Of a stretch of DNA of 7,773 nucleotides, positions 1 through 6,234 are shown piece after piece. The DNA is taken from contig DAOWAQ010000083.1 in assembly GCA_030634505.1 (NCBI GenBank), positions 1-7,773 of the forward strand, written 5' to 3'. Made by a program: the position numbers and the translations under genes. This DNA is from Calditrichia bacterium. GTDB lineage: Bacteria; Calditrichota; Calditrichia; JAJRVZ01. The first letter of the stretch is position 1. Each line of letters begins with the position of its first letter. The notes beneath the pieces are model-generated. The model ran no database searches, was not told the origin of the DNA, and worked only from the letters and a program-made list of their open reading frames with translations.

Positions 1-1559
1 GTTGCACCTACAAATGGAATTCCAATTCCAAATATCAATTTATCCAATGGCTTGTTTTTACTTTCTTCGACTGCATTTATCAGGTTATCTGCACTTTTCT
101 CTCCCATTCGTTCAAGGTTCGAAATTTGTTCTGTTTTAAGATAATAGATATCACCTGCGTCCTGGATTAGTTTCTCATTTACTAATAATTCAATAATTGC
201 CGTACCCAATCCTTCAATATCCATAGCACCACGACTTGCAAAGTGTTCTATTCTTCTTAAAACTTGTGCAGAACAATTATAATTAACACATTTCAATGCA
301 GCTTCATCCTCAAATCTCTGTAATTCAGAGCAGCATACCGGGCACTTTGTTGGTGTTTTATAAGGCTCAGATCTTTTGATTCCATCAGATATTATAACAG
401 AGACAATCTTTGGAATTATATCACCACCTTTTTCAATAATTACCCTATCCCCTTCTCGAATGTCTTTTCGTTTAATTTCATCCGGATTGTGAAGCGTAGC
501 TCTTGAAACAGTACTGCCTGCTAATAAAACAGATTGTAAATTAGCAACTGGTGTGACTGTTCCTGTTCTTCCTACTTGCCAGGTAATGTTTTCTATTATT
601 GTTTCTGTTTGAATAGCTTTAAATTTATAGGCAATTGCCCAACGCGGACTTTTTGCCGTAGATCCAAGTCTTTTTTGTTGTTCGAGATTATTAATCTTTA
701 TTACCACACCATCGATATCATATGATAGGTTTGCTCTTTTTTCATCCCATTCAGCACAGTAGGTAAGAACTTCATCAATATTTATACAAATTCTATAATT
801 TGGATTTATGGGCAATCCCATTTGAATTAAGTCATTAATATTTTCACTGTGATTTTTGTTATTAAAATTAGTTTCTTCTGAATATAGCTGGTAACAAAAA
901 ATTCTCAATCCCCTTTTTGCAACTTCTTTTGCATCCTGCATTTTTAATGAACCTGCCGCAGCATTCCGTGGATTGGCAAATAAAGACCCTTCATTTTTTT
1001 CTCTTTCGATATTCATTTTCTCAAATTCATAAGTTGGGAGATATACTTCTCCCCGAACTTCAAAGTTTTTCAATTTATCTTCAGACGATATTTTTAGCGG
1101 AATACTTCGAATCGTTTTTAGATTTGGTGATATATCATCACCTGAAATTCCGTCTCCTCTTGTTGCGCCATTCTTAAAATATCCGTTTTCATATATTAAA
1201 CTGACAGCAAGACCATCAATTTTGAGTTCACAAAAATATTCATATTTTTCATTTGATTCTAATAATCCTTTTACTTTTCGATCAAAATCTATTAATTCTT
1301 CAGTAGAATATGTATTTGATAGTGACAGCATAGGATATTTGTGATTAATAGTAGGAAATTCTTTGGTAGGTATCCCGGATACTCTCTGTGTAGGTGAATC
1401 TTTTGTAAAATATTGAGACTGAGTTTCCAGTTGTTCCAACTTATTTATTAATTGGTCATACTCATAGTCTGGTACTAAAGGATCACTTAATACATAATAA
1501 TGGTAATCAAGTTTATTTATTTTTAGTTTTAATTTTTCGATATCATTGATAATAGTCAA
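1..1559 (-). CDS. ligA: NAD-dependent DNA ligase LigA, C-terminus beyond the window
   Basis: Seals nicks in duplex DNA using NAD+ during replication and repair; cytoplasmic. The 519 codons present cover, in order: the NAD-binding Ia domain (LDYHYYVLSDP at residues 17-27, then SPTQRVSG), the adenylation domain with the catalytic lysine in CELKIDG (K113, codon 1223-1221) followed by ATRGDG and NPRNAAAGSLK, the OB fold (EKGGDIIPK), a four-cysteine zinc finger (C406, C409, C424, C429), and the start of the helix-hairpin-helix domain (MDIEGLG, GIGIPFVGA). The remaining helix-hairpin-helix part and the BRCT domain lie past the left edge; family members are about 670 aa. The start is TTG at 1559: an in-frame TAG lies 12 bases upstream, no ATG or GTG precedes the conserved Ia motif, and AGAGGTG sits in front. 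It is divergent from the lipoprotein genes. All visible catalytic residues are intact, so it should be active. Confidence 0.97.
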   Translation of the reverse strand, partial: MTIINDIEKLKLKINKLDYHYYVLSDPLVPDYEYDQLINKLEQLETQSQYFTKDSPTQRVSGIPTKEFPTINHKYPMLSLSNTYSTEELIDFDRKVKGLLESNEKYEYFCELKIDGLAVSLIYENGYFKNGATRGDGISGDDISPNLKTIRSIPLKISSEDKLKNFEVRGEVYLPTYEFEKMNIEREKNEGSLFANPRNAAAGSLKMQDAKEVAKRGLRIFCYQLYSEETNFNNKNHSENINDLIQMGLPINPNYRICINIDEVLTYCAEWDEKRANLSYDIDGVVIKINNLEQQKRLGSTAKSPRWAIAYKFKAIQTETIIENITWQVGRTGTVTPVANLQSVLLAGSTVSRATLHNPDEIKRKDIREGDRVIIEKGGDIIPKIVSVIISDGIKRSEPYKTPTKCPVCCSELQRFEDEAALKCVNYNCSAQVLRRIEHFASRGAMDIEGLGTAIIELLVNEKLIQDAGDIYYLKTEQISNLERMGEKSADNLINAVEESKNKPLDKLIFGIGIPFVGA

Positions 1560-1563
1560 TCTA

Positions 1564-1570
1564 CACCTCT
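1564..1570 (-). promoter_or_regulatory. Ribosome-binding site of ligA, supports the TTG start
   Basis: On the minus strand AGAGGTG is followed by four bases (TAGA) and then the TTG codon at 1559-1557. Together with the in-frame TAG just upstream it leaves TTG as the only reasonable start ahead of the conserved N-terminal domain. Confidence 0.7.
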
Positions 1571-1589
1571 ATCCTATTTTATAGTTTAC

Positions 1590-1618
1590 AATTTAAATGC
1601 ACATTAATAAATTGACAA
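1590..1618 (-). promoter_or_regulatory. Possible sigma-70-type promoter of ligA
   Basis: On the minus strand TTGTCA (1618-1613, five of six matches to TTGACA) is separated by 17 bases from TAAATT (1595-1590, four of six matches to TATAAT). This would give a leader of about 20-25 bases before the TTG start, with the ribosome-binding site inside it. The position is sensible, but in sequence this AT-rich such matches also arise by chance, and FCB-group primary sigma factors often use different elements. Confidence 0.35.
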
Positions 1619-1693
1619 GATATTTCTATCTCTTTTTCGAATTTCCAAACTAACTAAAGAAAAAATATTGAGATGGGAATTACTGTGATCATC

Positions 1694-1723
1694 ATGCTGT
1701 TGCTTTCAAATAGCATTTTTATT
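1694..1723 (+). terminator. Weak hairpin plus T-run in the leader of the lipoprotein genes
   Basis: ATGCTGTTG (1694-1702), loop CTTT, then CAA-A-TAGCAT (1707-1716) can pair with one G-T pair and one bulge, and five T's follow directly (1716-1720, then ATT). This resembles a weak Rho-independent terminator reading rightwards. It lies 40 bases before the first lipoprotein start with no gene ending upstream on this strand, so if real it would act on a leader transcript (attenuator) or end a short RNA. The remaining intergenic sequence (1560-1760) has a TTGACA at 1612-1617 on the plus strand but no convincing -10 behind it. Confidence 0.25.
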
Positions 1724-1760
1724 AGCTTAAATTTTAATTTTTAGTTGATTTAGAAAAAAT

Positions 1761-2351
1761 ATGAATCTTAAAAAAATAATCATTTCATTTTCAATAATAA
1801 TTGCAGGTTGTACAAACCCATTTGCGGTTCGTGGACCGGAACCTCCAAATCCAACAGATATTTCAGATACCTATGAAAGACCTACCCTTTCTGAAACTGT
1901 TCTTTCAAATTTACGTTTTGCTTTACTTCAAGAGAATATAAGTAATTATGAAAAATGTTTTGTCGATGCAAATAATTCATCTAATTATCAATACAAGTTT
2001 TTGCATGATCAACGGATTGAAGGTGGCTTATTAATGGATTGGAAGTTGAATGATGAATTTCAATATCTGAGTAATATAATCAACGGCGATTCATTAAAAT
2101 CAATTAGTTTAACATATTTAGATTCACTTTCCTACAAATCAATTTCTACTTTCCCGGATTCTGTTTGGACTAGTTTTGATTATGAATTAGTGGTGGTTTT
2201 TACCTATTCATCATATTTATATAAGGGTCAATCGATTATTAAACTTGTGAAAGACATTAATTCATTATGGTCAATTTATTATTGGGAGGATCGGCCTTCA
2301 GTTGATAATTATTTGAATACCTGGTCACTTCTTAAATTGAAATTTCGTTAA
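1761..2351 (+). CDS. Predicted lipoprotein, first of a tandem pair
   Basis: Function unknown. The 196-residue protein begins with a lipoprotein signal peptide: lysines at 4-5, a hydrophobic stretch of isoleucine, serine and phenylalanine, and the lipobox IAGC with the acylated cysteine at residue 17. The mature protein starts CTNPFA, followed by a proline-rich linker (RGPEPPNP, 24-31). The soluble part opens with VLSNLRFA (47-54) and ends with W170-x-I-x-x-W175-x-D177. The next gene shares CTNPFA, the VLxN(L/F)R(F/Y)A helix and the W-x-I-x-x-W-x-D ending, so the two are probably diverged paralogues. Length and helix-then-strand layout would suit an NTF2-like fold, which is inference. No Shine-Dalgarno is visible; the start is preceded by an A-rich run (AGAAAAAAT). 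It sits two bases before the second lipoprotein gene and is probably co-transcribed with it. Confidence 0.88.
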   Translation: MNLKKIIISFSIIIAGCTNPFAVRGPEPPNPTDISDTYERPTLSETVLSNLRFALLQENISNYEKCFVDANNSSNYQYKFLHDQRIEGGLLMDWKLNDEFQYLSNIINGDSLKSISLTYLDSLSYKSISTFPDSVWTSFDYELVVVFTYSSYLYKGQSIIKLVKDINSLWSIYYWEDRPSVDNYLNTWSLLKLKFR

Positions 2352-2353
2352 AG

Positions 2354-2857
2354 ATGAGCAATAAACTATTTATTCTTATAGTTATTTTACTATTTAGCTG
2401 TACCAATCCCTTTGCACCAAAATTAGTTAATCAGAGTTTGTTAACCTCGTCATTTTTGACAGAACAAAAAAGCCCACAAGATGTTTTAACTAATTTCAGA
2501 TATGCGTATATTTTTAAAGATTCATTAATTTATAGTGAAATAATAGATAGTAGTTTCATATTTACATATATAAATTACTCAACGACGCCAATTATTCCAG
2601 TAAGTTGGGGGAGAGATGATGATTTAAGAACAACTGCAAAATTGTTTCGTCATTTTCGGGATATTAAATTAACATGGGGAAATGCTTTATATTCAACAAT
2701 TAAAGATGATCAAGCAGAAATAAAATTGACTTTTACACTGACTTTTGAAGATGGTACTGAAATCCCAACTTTGAAAGGTGAAGCAATTTTTAATTTTGTA
2801 AGGAAAAAAACCGGAAAATGGACAATTATCAGGTGGCAAGATGAAGGTTCATTTTAA
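2354..2857 (+). CDS. Predicted lipoprotein, second of a tandem pair
   Basis: Function unknown. The 167-residue protein has a short lipoprotein signal peptide (K4, hydrophobic residues 5-14) with lipobox LFSC, cysteine at residue 16, and a mature start CTNPFAPKL. The conserved core begins SPQDVLTNFRYAY (40-52) and continues with a KDSLIYSEIIDSSF segment; the C-terminus is KWTIIRWQDEGSF, giving W156-x-I-x-x-W161-x-D163. These marks match the upstream lipoprotein, pointing to an ancient duplication, although the central parts differ widely. A small cone-shaped NTF2-like domain anchored to a membrane is plausible but not proven. The start codon lies two bases after the upstream stop with only AAAG as a possible ribosome site, so translation is probably coupled. 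The residue after the cysteine is Thr rather than Asp, so nothing marks it for inner-membrane retention. Confidence 0.88.
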   Translation: MSNKLFILIVILLFSCTNPFAPKLVNQSLLTSSFLTEQKSPQDVLTNFRYAYIFKDSLIYSEIIDSSFIFTYINYSTTPIIPVSWGRDDDLRTTAKLFRHFRDIKLTWGNALYSTIKDDQAEIKLTFTLTFEDGTEIPTLKGEAIFNFVRKKTGKWTIIRWQDEGSF

Positions 2858-2893
2858 TTTTGATTATTTATACAAAAAAAGACTTTCAATTAC

Positions 2894-2898
2894 GGAGG
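2894..2898 (+). promoter_or_regulatory. Strong ribosome-binding site of the PdxJ-like gene
   Basis: TACGGAGGAAAAATG: GGAGG lies four bases before the ATG at 2903. It is the only full GGAGG-type site before any gene start in the window and fixes this start codon. It suggests efficient, independent translation of the downstream gene. Confidence 0.8.
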
Positions 2899-2902
2899 AA
2901 AA

Positions 2903-3613
2903 ATGAGCAGGCTTGCTTTAGATATTGATCCAATTGCTCTTATTAGAAATATTATAGGTGGCAGAACACCTGATCCTGTTCAAAGTTGTGTCCTGGCAGA
3001 AATAGGCGGGGTTGAATCAATTGTTTGTTACTTTAGAAATGATTTAAAAACAATTAACGAAAGAGATCTTCAGATTTTGAGAGAAGTAGCAAAAACACAT
3101 TTTAATGTAAGGTGTGATATTAGTGAACAATCAGTTAAAAAACTATTAAAAATAAAACCGGATATGGTTACTTTTGTTTCTAACAACAAGTCATCTATCA
3201 CACACCCAAATTTTGTTAATATAGATGAATACTTTGATACATTAAAAGATTATATTGCTGATTTAAGAGTAAATACTATTGCAAATAGCATCTTAATTGA
3301 ACCAGAGATTGAGAATGTAAAGAATGCCGGGAAACTGGAGTTTGATTATATTGAATTTGATGTAACGAAATATACTTTAGCGGAAAATCTTGACGAAGAG
3401 CTTGCAGAGCTTGAAAACATCAATAGCCTTTCTGCTGCAGCCAATAAATTAGGAATGGGAGTCAATGTTAGCGGATCAATTAACTCTGCTAATCTCGGAG
3501 ATATAAGTAAAATTCATAGTATTGAAGATATAATTATCGGCCAGTCAATTCTGGATAAAGCACTGGCAGTGGGATTTGAGCATGCTGTGAGAGACTTAAT
3601 TAGTCTAATGTAA
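2903..3613 (+). CDS. PdxJ-family TIM-barrel protein with a degenerate active site (probable pseudoenzyme)
   Basis: PdxJ makes pyridoxine 5'-phosphate from deoxyxylulose phosphate and 3-amino-2-oxopropyl phosphate. This 236-residue protein is clearly of that family and near its usual length (about 240): DIDPIALIRN (7-16), PDPVQ (23-27), INERDLQILRE (51-61), YIEFDVTKY (149-157), KLGMGVN (182-188) and IIIGQSILDKAL (210-221). It aligns to E. coli PdxJ (recalled sequence) at a constant offset of two residues. The three catalytic residues are all changed: H45 to Y43, E72 to R70, H193 to G191. H12, R20, H52, G194 and H216 are also lost (P10, I18, T50, S192, Q214); the equivalents of D11, R47, T102, E153 and G215 remain. 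The reading frame is intact with a strong ribosome site, so this is not a decayed gene. PNP synthesis is unlikely; a phosphate-ligand sensor, regulatory partner or new enzyme are possibilities. No signal peptide, so cytoplasmic. It follows the lipoprotein genes by 45 bases with no terminator. Confidence 0.88.
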   Translation: MSRLALDIDPIALIRNIIGGRTPDPVQSCVLAEIGGVESIVCYFRNDLKTINERDLQILREVAKTHFNVRCDISEQSVKKLLKIKPDMVTFVSNNKSSITHPNFVNIDEYFDTLKDYIADLRVNTIANSILIEPEIENVKNAGKLEFDYIEFDVTKYTLAENLDEELAELENINSLSAAANKLGMGVNVSGSINSANLGDISKIHSIEDIIIGQSILDKALAVGFEHAVRDLISLM

Positions 3614-3653
3614 AATAATCGCCAACACTTCAATATACTTCATGTCAATTTTA

Positions 3654-3693
3654 AAAATTATAAATAAAATAGAATAACTGTATTTATAATTTT
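3654..3693. repeat. Perfect 13-bp inverted repeat, all A/T
   Basis: AAAATTATAAATA (3654-3666) and TATTTATAATTTT (3681-3693) are exact reverse complements separated by 14 bases. The element fills the middle of the 104-base gap between the PdxJ-like and GH2-like genes. It could be an operator or a weak hairpin in the 3' end of the upstream transcript. Lacking any G or C in the stem, it is a poor intrinsic terminator. Chance is not excluded in sequence this AT-rich, though 13 matching pairs without a mismatch is long. Confidence 0.6.
3685..3690 (+). promoter_or_regulatory. Possible -10 element before the GH2-like gene
   Basis: An exact TATAAT lies 27 bases before the start codon, inside the right arm of the inverted repeat, so a protein bound to the repeat would cover it. 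There is no recognisable -35 hexamer 16-18 bases upstream, and the region is almost entirely A and T, so the match is weak evidence. If used, transcription would start near 3697 and probably continue into smc. Confidence 0.25.
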
Positions 3694-3717
3694 ACATTTA
3701 TACTTTATATTATATAT

Positions 3718-6228
3718 ATGAAAAATATTAAACTTATATTTATATTCTTTTCATTTCATTTTTTTATAATGCAGACAAATGACTCTTTAAGCAAAGAGAC
3801 AAACAGTAACATCAATTTTTATAAGTCGAGCAGTATAAAAATCATACAAACTGAGTCATGGAATGTGAAATATGAAAATTTAGAATCAATCAATAATGTT
3901 AATATCCCATTTTTTGTGACAGATAAAAATGTTAACTCAGTAATATTTAGTAAATCTTTTACTATTCCGGATAGCATACTTTATTCAAAGGTTCGATTAT
4001 GGATATTGGGATTGCATGGCAATGCACTAATATTTCTCAATGATCACATGATTAGAAAACATGTGAACGCTCCTACCAGCTATTATATCGATTTTGATCC
4101 AAAATTATTAAAAAAAGATAATAATTATATAGAAATAAAACTTTCTAAGAATGACGAGAATGGTGATACATATGATTTTCGATATCCAAAATATCCTAAA
4201 CAATTTAGACCTCTTGGAATAGCCAGAGAAATTTATTTTGAATTTTTCCCAAATAAATATTTTGATCACATTGATTTAAAATATAAAGATAAAAATCTTC
4301 AAATTAATTATGAGTTAAATATAACTGATAGTTCGACATTTAAAAATGAAAAAACAATCAAAATTGAAGAAGAAATTCTTTCTCCAACCGGAATAACGAT
4401 TCATAAGCGATTTGAATATTTAGAAAATATTATATCAAAAAAACAATTTAAAAGAAAAATAAATATCAAATACCCTATTGAATGGAGTAATGAAATACCT
4501 GAATTGTATACTATTAAACTAACAATTAAATCATCAAATTTTAACTATTTCATTTACAAAAATAAATTCGGATTAAGAAATATAAATACAAATGGATCTC
4601 AAATATTATTAAATAATGAACCCATTGAAATTAAAGGAATTAATTATAGGTTTAATTTTAACAATAATTATGACTATATTACCCAAGCTAAACATGACCT
4701 AAAGATAATAAAAGGAATTGGATTTAATACCGTTAGATTTATAAACTATATACCACATCCTACAATTGCACAATATGCCGATTCACTAGGAATTCTTCTT
4801 TTTATTGACAACGGTTTTTGGAGACTTCCCGATAAATTTTATACAAATAACAAATATTTTAATATAGGAAAATTAATTACTGCAGAAATGGGTGAATCCT
4901 TTAAGTCCAATCCTTCGGTCATTGGAATGGGAATCGGCAATGAACCAAAAACCAATTTTCCACCTGCAAGAAAATTTACTATTGTACTCGCAAAATATTT
5001 AAAGGACAACTTTAATTTTTTAACGTATTCATCTCCAATTGATTTTAATTTTAAGGCAAAAGACAAGTTGTGTGATATTGTCCTAATTCATAACTATGTC
5101 AATCCTGATAAATTATTTTCTTTTTTTGAAAATTATTTAGATAGAGACTTGCCAGTAATTTTTGGTGGCATATATTATCCTAGCAATATTTATAAAAATG
5201 ATGTTCTTGTTGCAAGACATTATAAAAGAGAACTAAATAAACTTCAAAGATTTTTTCTGCATTATGATTCACTCAATACTTATAGTGGCTATTTTATTGA
5301 ATCATACAATGATTGGAAAGGAGAAGTACCAAGTTTCTATTCTATCAATGATAGCCTTAATGAAGTTATTTATCCATTTGGTTTAGTTGATCACAATAGG
5401 AATAAAAAAGATAAATTTCATTTCTTTGCAAATTATTTAAAAAACAAAGAAATAGAAGTTTCCTATTATAAAACTGATCAAAAAAATAATTTTCTCAGTA
5501 TAATTGTATTTATTATATCAATAATATTCTTTTTAGTCTATAAAAGAAATTATCGATTGAAAGAAAATTTAATACGAAGTTTACAGCACCCTTATGGATT
5601 TTTTGTGGATTTAAGAGATCGGAGAATTATTTCTGTTTTTAATTCTACTTTAATGGGATTAACAGTTGGTACAATCATATCATCGTTTGTCTCATCGATA
5701 ATCTATGCAAATTATGATTCTATTCTTTTTGATGAATACATTAATATTTTTATTACAGACACTGATTTTAAATTATTATTATTATCTTTACTCAATTCTC
5801 CTTTGAAACTATTTTTATTTATTCTTTTAACTATTTCAATATTGCAACTTATCTTTGCTTTATTTCTCAAAGTTTTAGGAATTTTTTCTAAAGAAAAAAG
5901 AAAGTTTAGACAAATTTATTCTATTATTAGTTGGTCAGGTTCACCTTTCCTCTTTTTTATTCCAATATGCTTATTTGCTTATAATTTTGCAACAAATGAT
6001 ATTTTTTATCCGGAAATTATTTGGATATTCTTCCTATTTGCATTGTGGTATAATTTTAGATTAGCAAATGGTTTTCGTGTATTATATATGATACAACCTG
6101 CGAAAATGATAGTACTTGTATTCTTGACTTACCTAATCCTTATCATTAGCTTTTTGCTCTATATTAAGATGGATATTACAGTATTTGAATATCTGAAAAC
6201 ATTATCTGCAGCACAGAATTTATATTGA
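3718..6228 (+). CDS. Glycoside hydrolase family 2-like protein fused to a multi-pass membrane domain
   Basis: An 836-residue protein. Residues 1-18 are a hydrophobic signal or anchor segment. Residues about 60-190 resemble the GH2 sugar-binding jelly roll (RLWILGLHGNALIFLND, 93-109), about 190-285 an Ig-like sandwich, and about 294-570 the GH2 TIM barrel: LLNNEPIEIKGINYRF, GFNTVRF with R340, ADSLGILLFID, GIGNEP with N408 and the acid/base E409, then GYFIESYNDW (524-533) and GLVDHNR (555-561). At the nucleophile position, where GH2 enzymes have Glu (as in PIIxTEYG), this protein reads PVIFGGIYY with Gly484. The usual Trp near GxxxWNFADF is E528. Beyond 590 come about six membrane helices (near 592-612, 641-663, 697-719, 738-758, 763-780, 797-817), weakly reminiscent of Yip1-type domains. 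The likely topology puts the barrel outside the cytoplasm. The start has no Shine-Dalgarno. smc begins six bases after its stop. Substrate unknown; it may bind rather than cut glycans. Confidence 0.85.
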   Translation: MKNIKLIFIFFSFHFFIMQTNDSLSKETNSNINFYKSSSIKIIQTESWNVKYENLESINNVNIPFFVTDKNVNSVIFSKSFTIPDSILYSKVRLWILGLHGNALIFLNDHMIRKHVNAPTSYYIDFDPKLLKKDNNYIEIKLSKNDENGDTYDFRYPKYPKQFRPLGIAREIYFEFFPNKYFDHIDLKYKDKNLQINYELNITDSSTFKNEKTIKIEEEILSPTGITIHKRFEYLENIISKKQFKRKINIKYPIEWSNEIPELYTIKLTIKSSNFNYFIYKNKFGLRNINTNGSQILLNNEPIEIKGINYRFNFNNNYDYITQAKHDLKIIKGIGFNTVRFINYIPHPTIAQYADSLGILLFIDNGFWRLPDKFYTNNKYFNIGKLITAEMGESFKSNPSVIGMGIGNEPKTNFPPARKFTIVLAKYLKDNFNFLTYSSPIDFNFKAKDKLCDIVLIHNYVNPDKLFSFFENYLDRDLPVIFGGIYYPSNIYKNDVLVARHYKRELNKLQRFFLHYDSLNTYSGYFIESYNDWKGEVPSFYSINDSLNEVIYPFGLVDHNRNKKDKFHFFANYLKNKEIEVSYYKTDQKNNFLSIIVFIISIIFFLVYKRNYRLKENLIRSLQHPYGFFVDLRDRRIISVFNSTLMGLTVGTIISSFVSSIIYANYDSILFDEYINIFITDTDFKLLLLSLLNSPLKLFLFILLTISILQLIFALFLKVLGIFSKEKRKFRQIYSIISWSGSPFLFFIPICLFAYNFATNDIFYPEIIWIFFLFALWYNFRLANGFRVLYMIQPAKMIVLVFLTYLILIISFLLYIKMDITVFEYLKTLSAAQNLY

Positions 6229-6230
6229 GG
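6226..6230 (+). promoter_or_regulatory. Ribosome-binding site of smc overlapping the upstream stop codon
   Basis: TGAGG combines the TGA stop of the GH2-like gene (6226-6228) with a GAGG ribosome site, four bases before the ATG at 6235. The overlap implies that ribosomes finishing the upstream gene can reinitiate on smc, so the two are probably one operon. Confidence 0.65.
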
Positions 6231-6234
6231 TAAA

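Noticed and set aside
917..1177. 86-codon open frame on the plus strand
   Set aside because: It lies wholly opposite the ligA adenylation domain, whose reading frame shows clear conserved motifs; the translation resembles no family and has no ribosome site.
1612..1640. TTGACA on the plus strand as the -35 of a lipoprotein promoter
   Set aside because: At 16-18 bases downstream the sequence is TTTTTCGA with no resemblance to a -10 element; the same bases read better as the minus-strand ligA -35.
1673..1744. Short plus-strand frame MGITVIIMLLLSNSIFISLNFNF (1673-1744, 23 codons), hydrophobic
   Set aside because: No usable ribosome site (TTGAG runs straight into the ATG), it overlaps the hairpin, and a hydrophobic peptide of this size is easily produced by T-rich sequence.
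2858..2902. Promoter or terminator between the second lipoprotein gene and the PdxJ-like gene
   Set aside because: The 45 bases hold an A-run and the GGAGG site but no hairpin and no convincing promoter hexamers.
3614..3653. Terminator for the PdxJ-like gene
   Set aside because: No G/C-containing stem followed by a T-run is present before the AT-only inverted repeat, so I do not call one.
4839..5066. 75-codon minus-strand open frame
   Set aside because: Antisense to the GH2-like barrel segment containing GIGNEP; no family resemblance.
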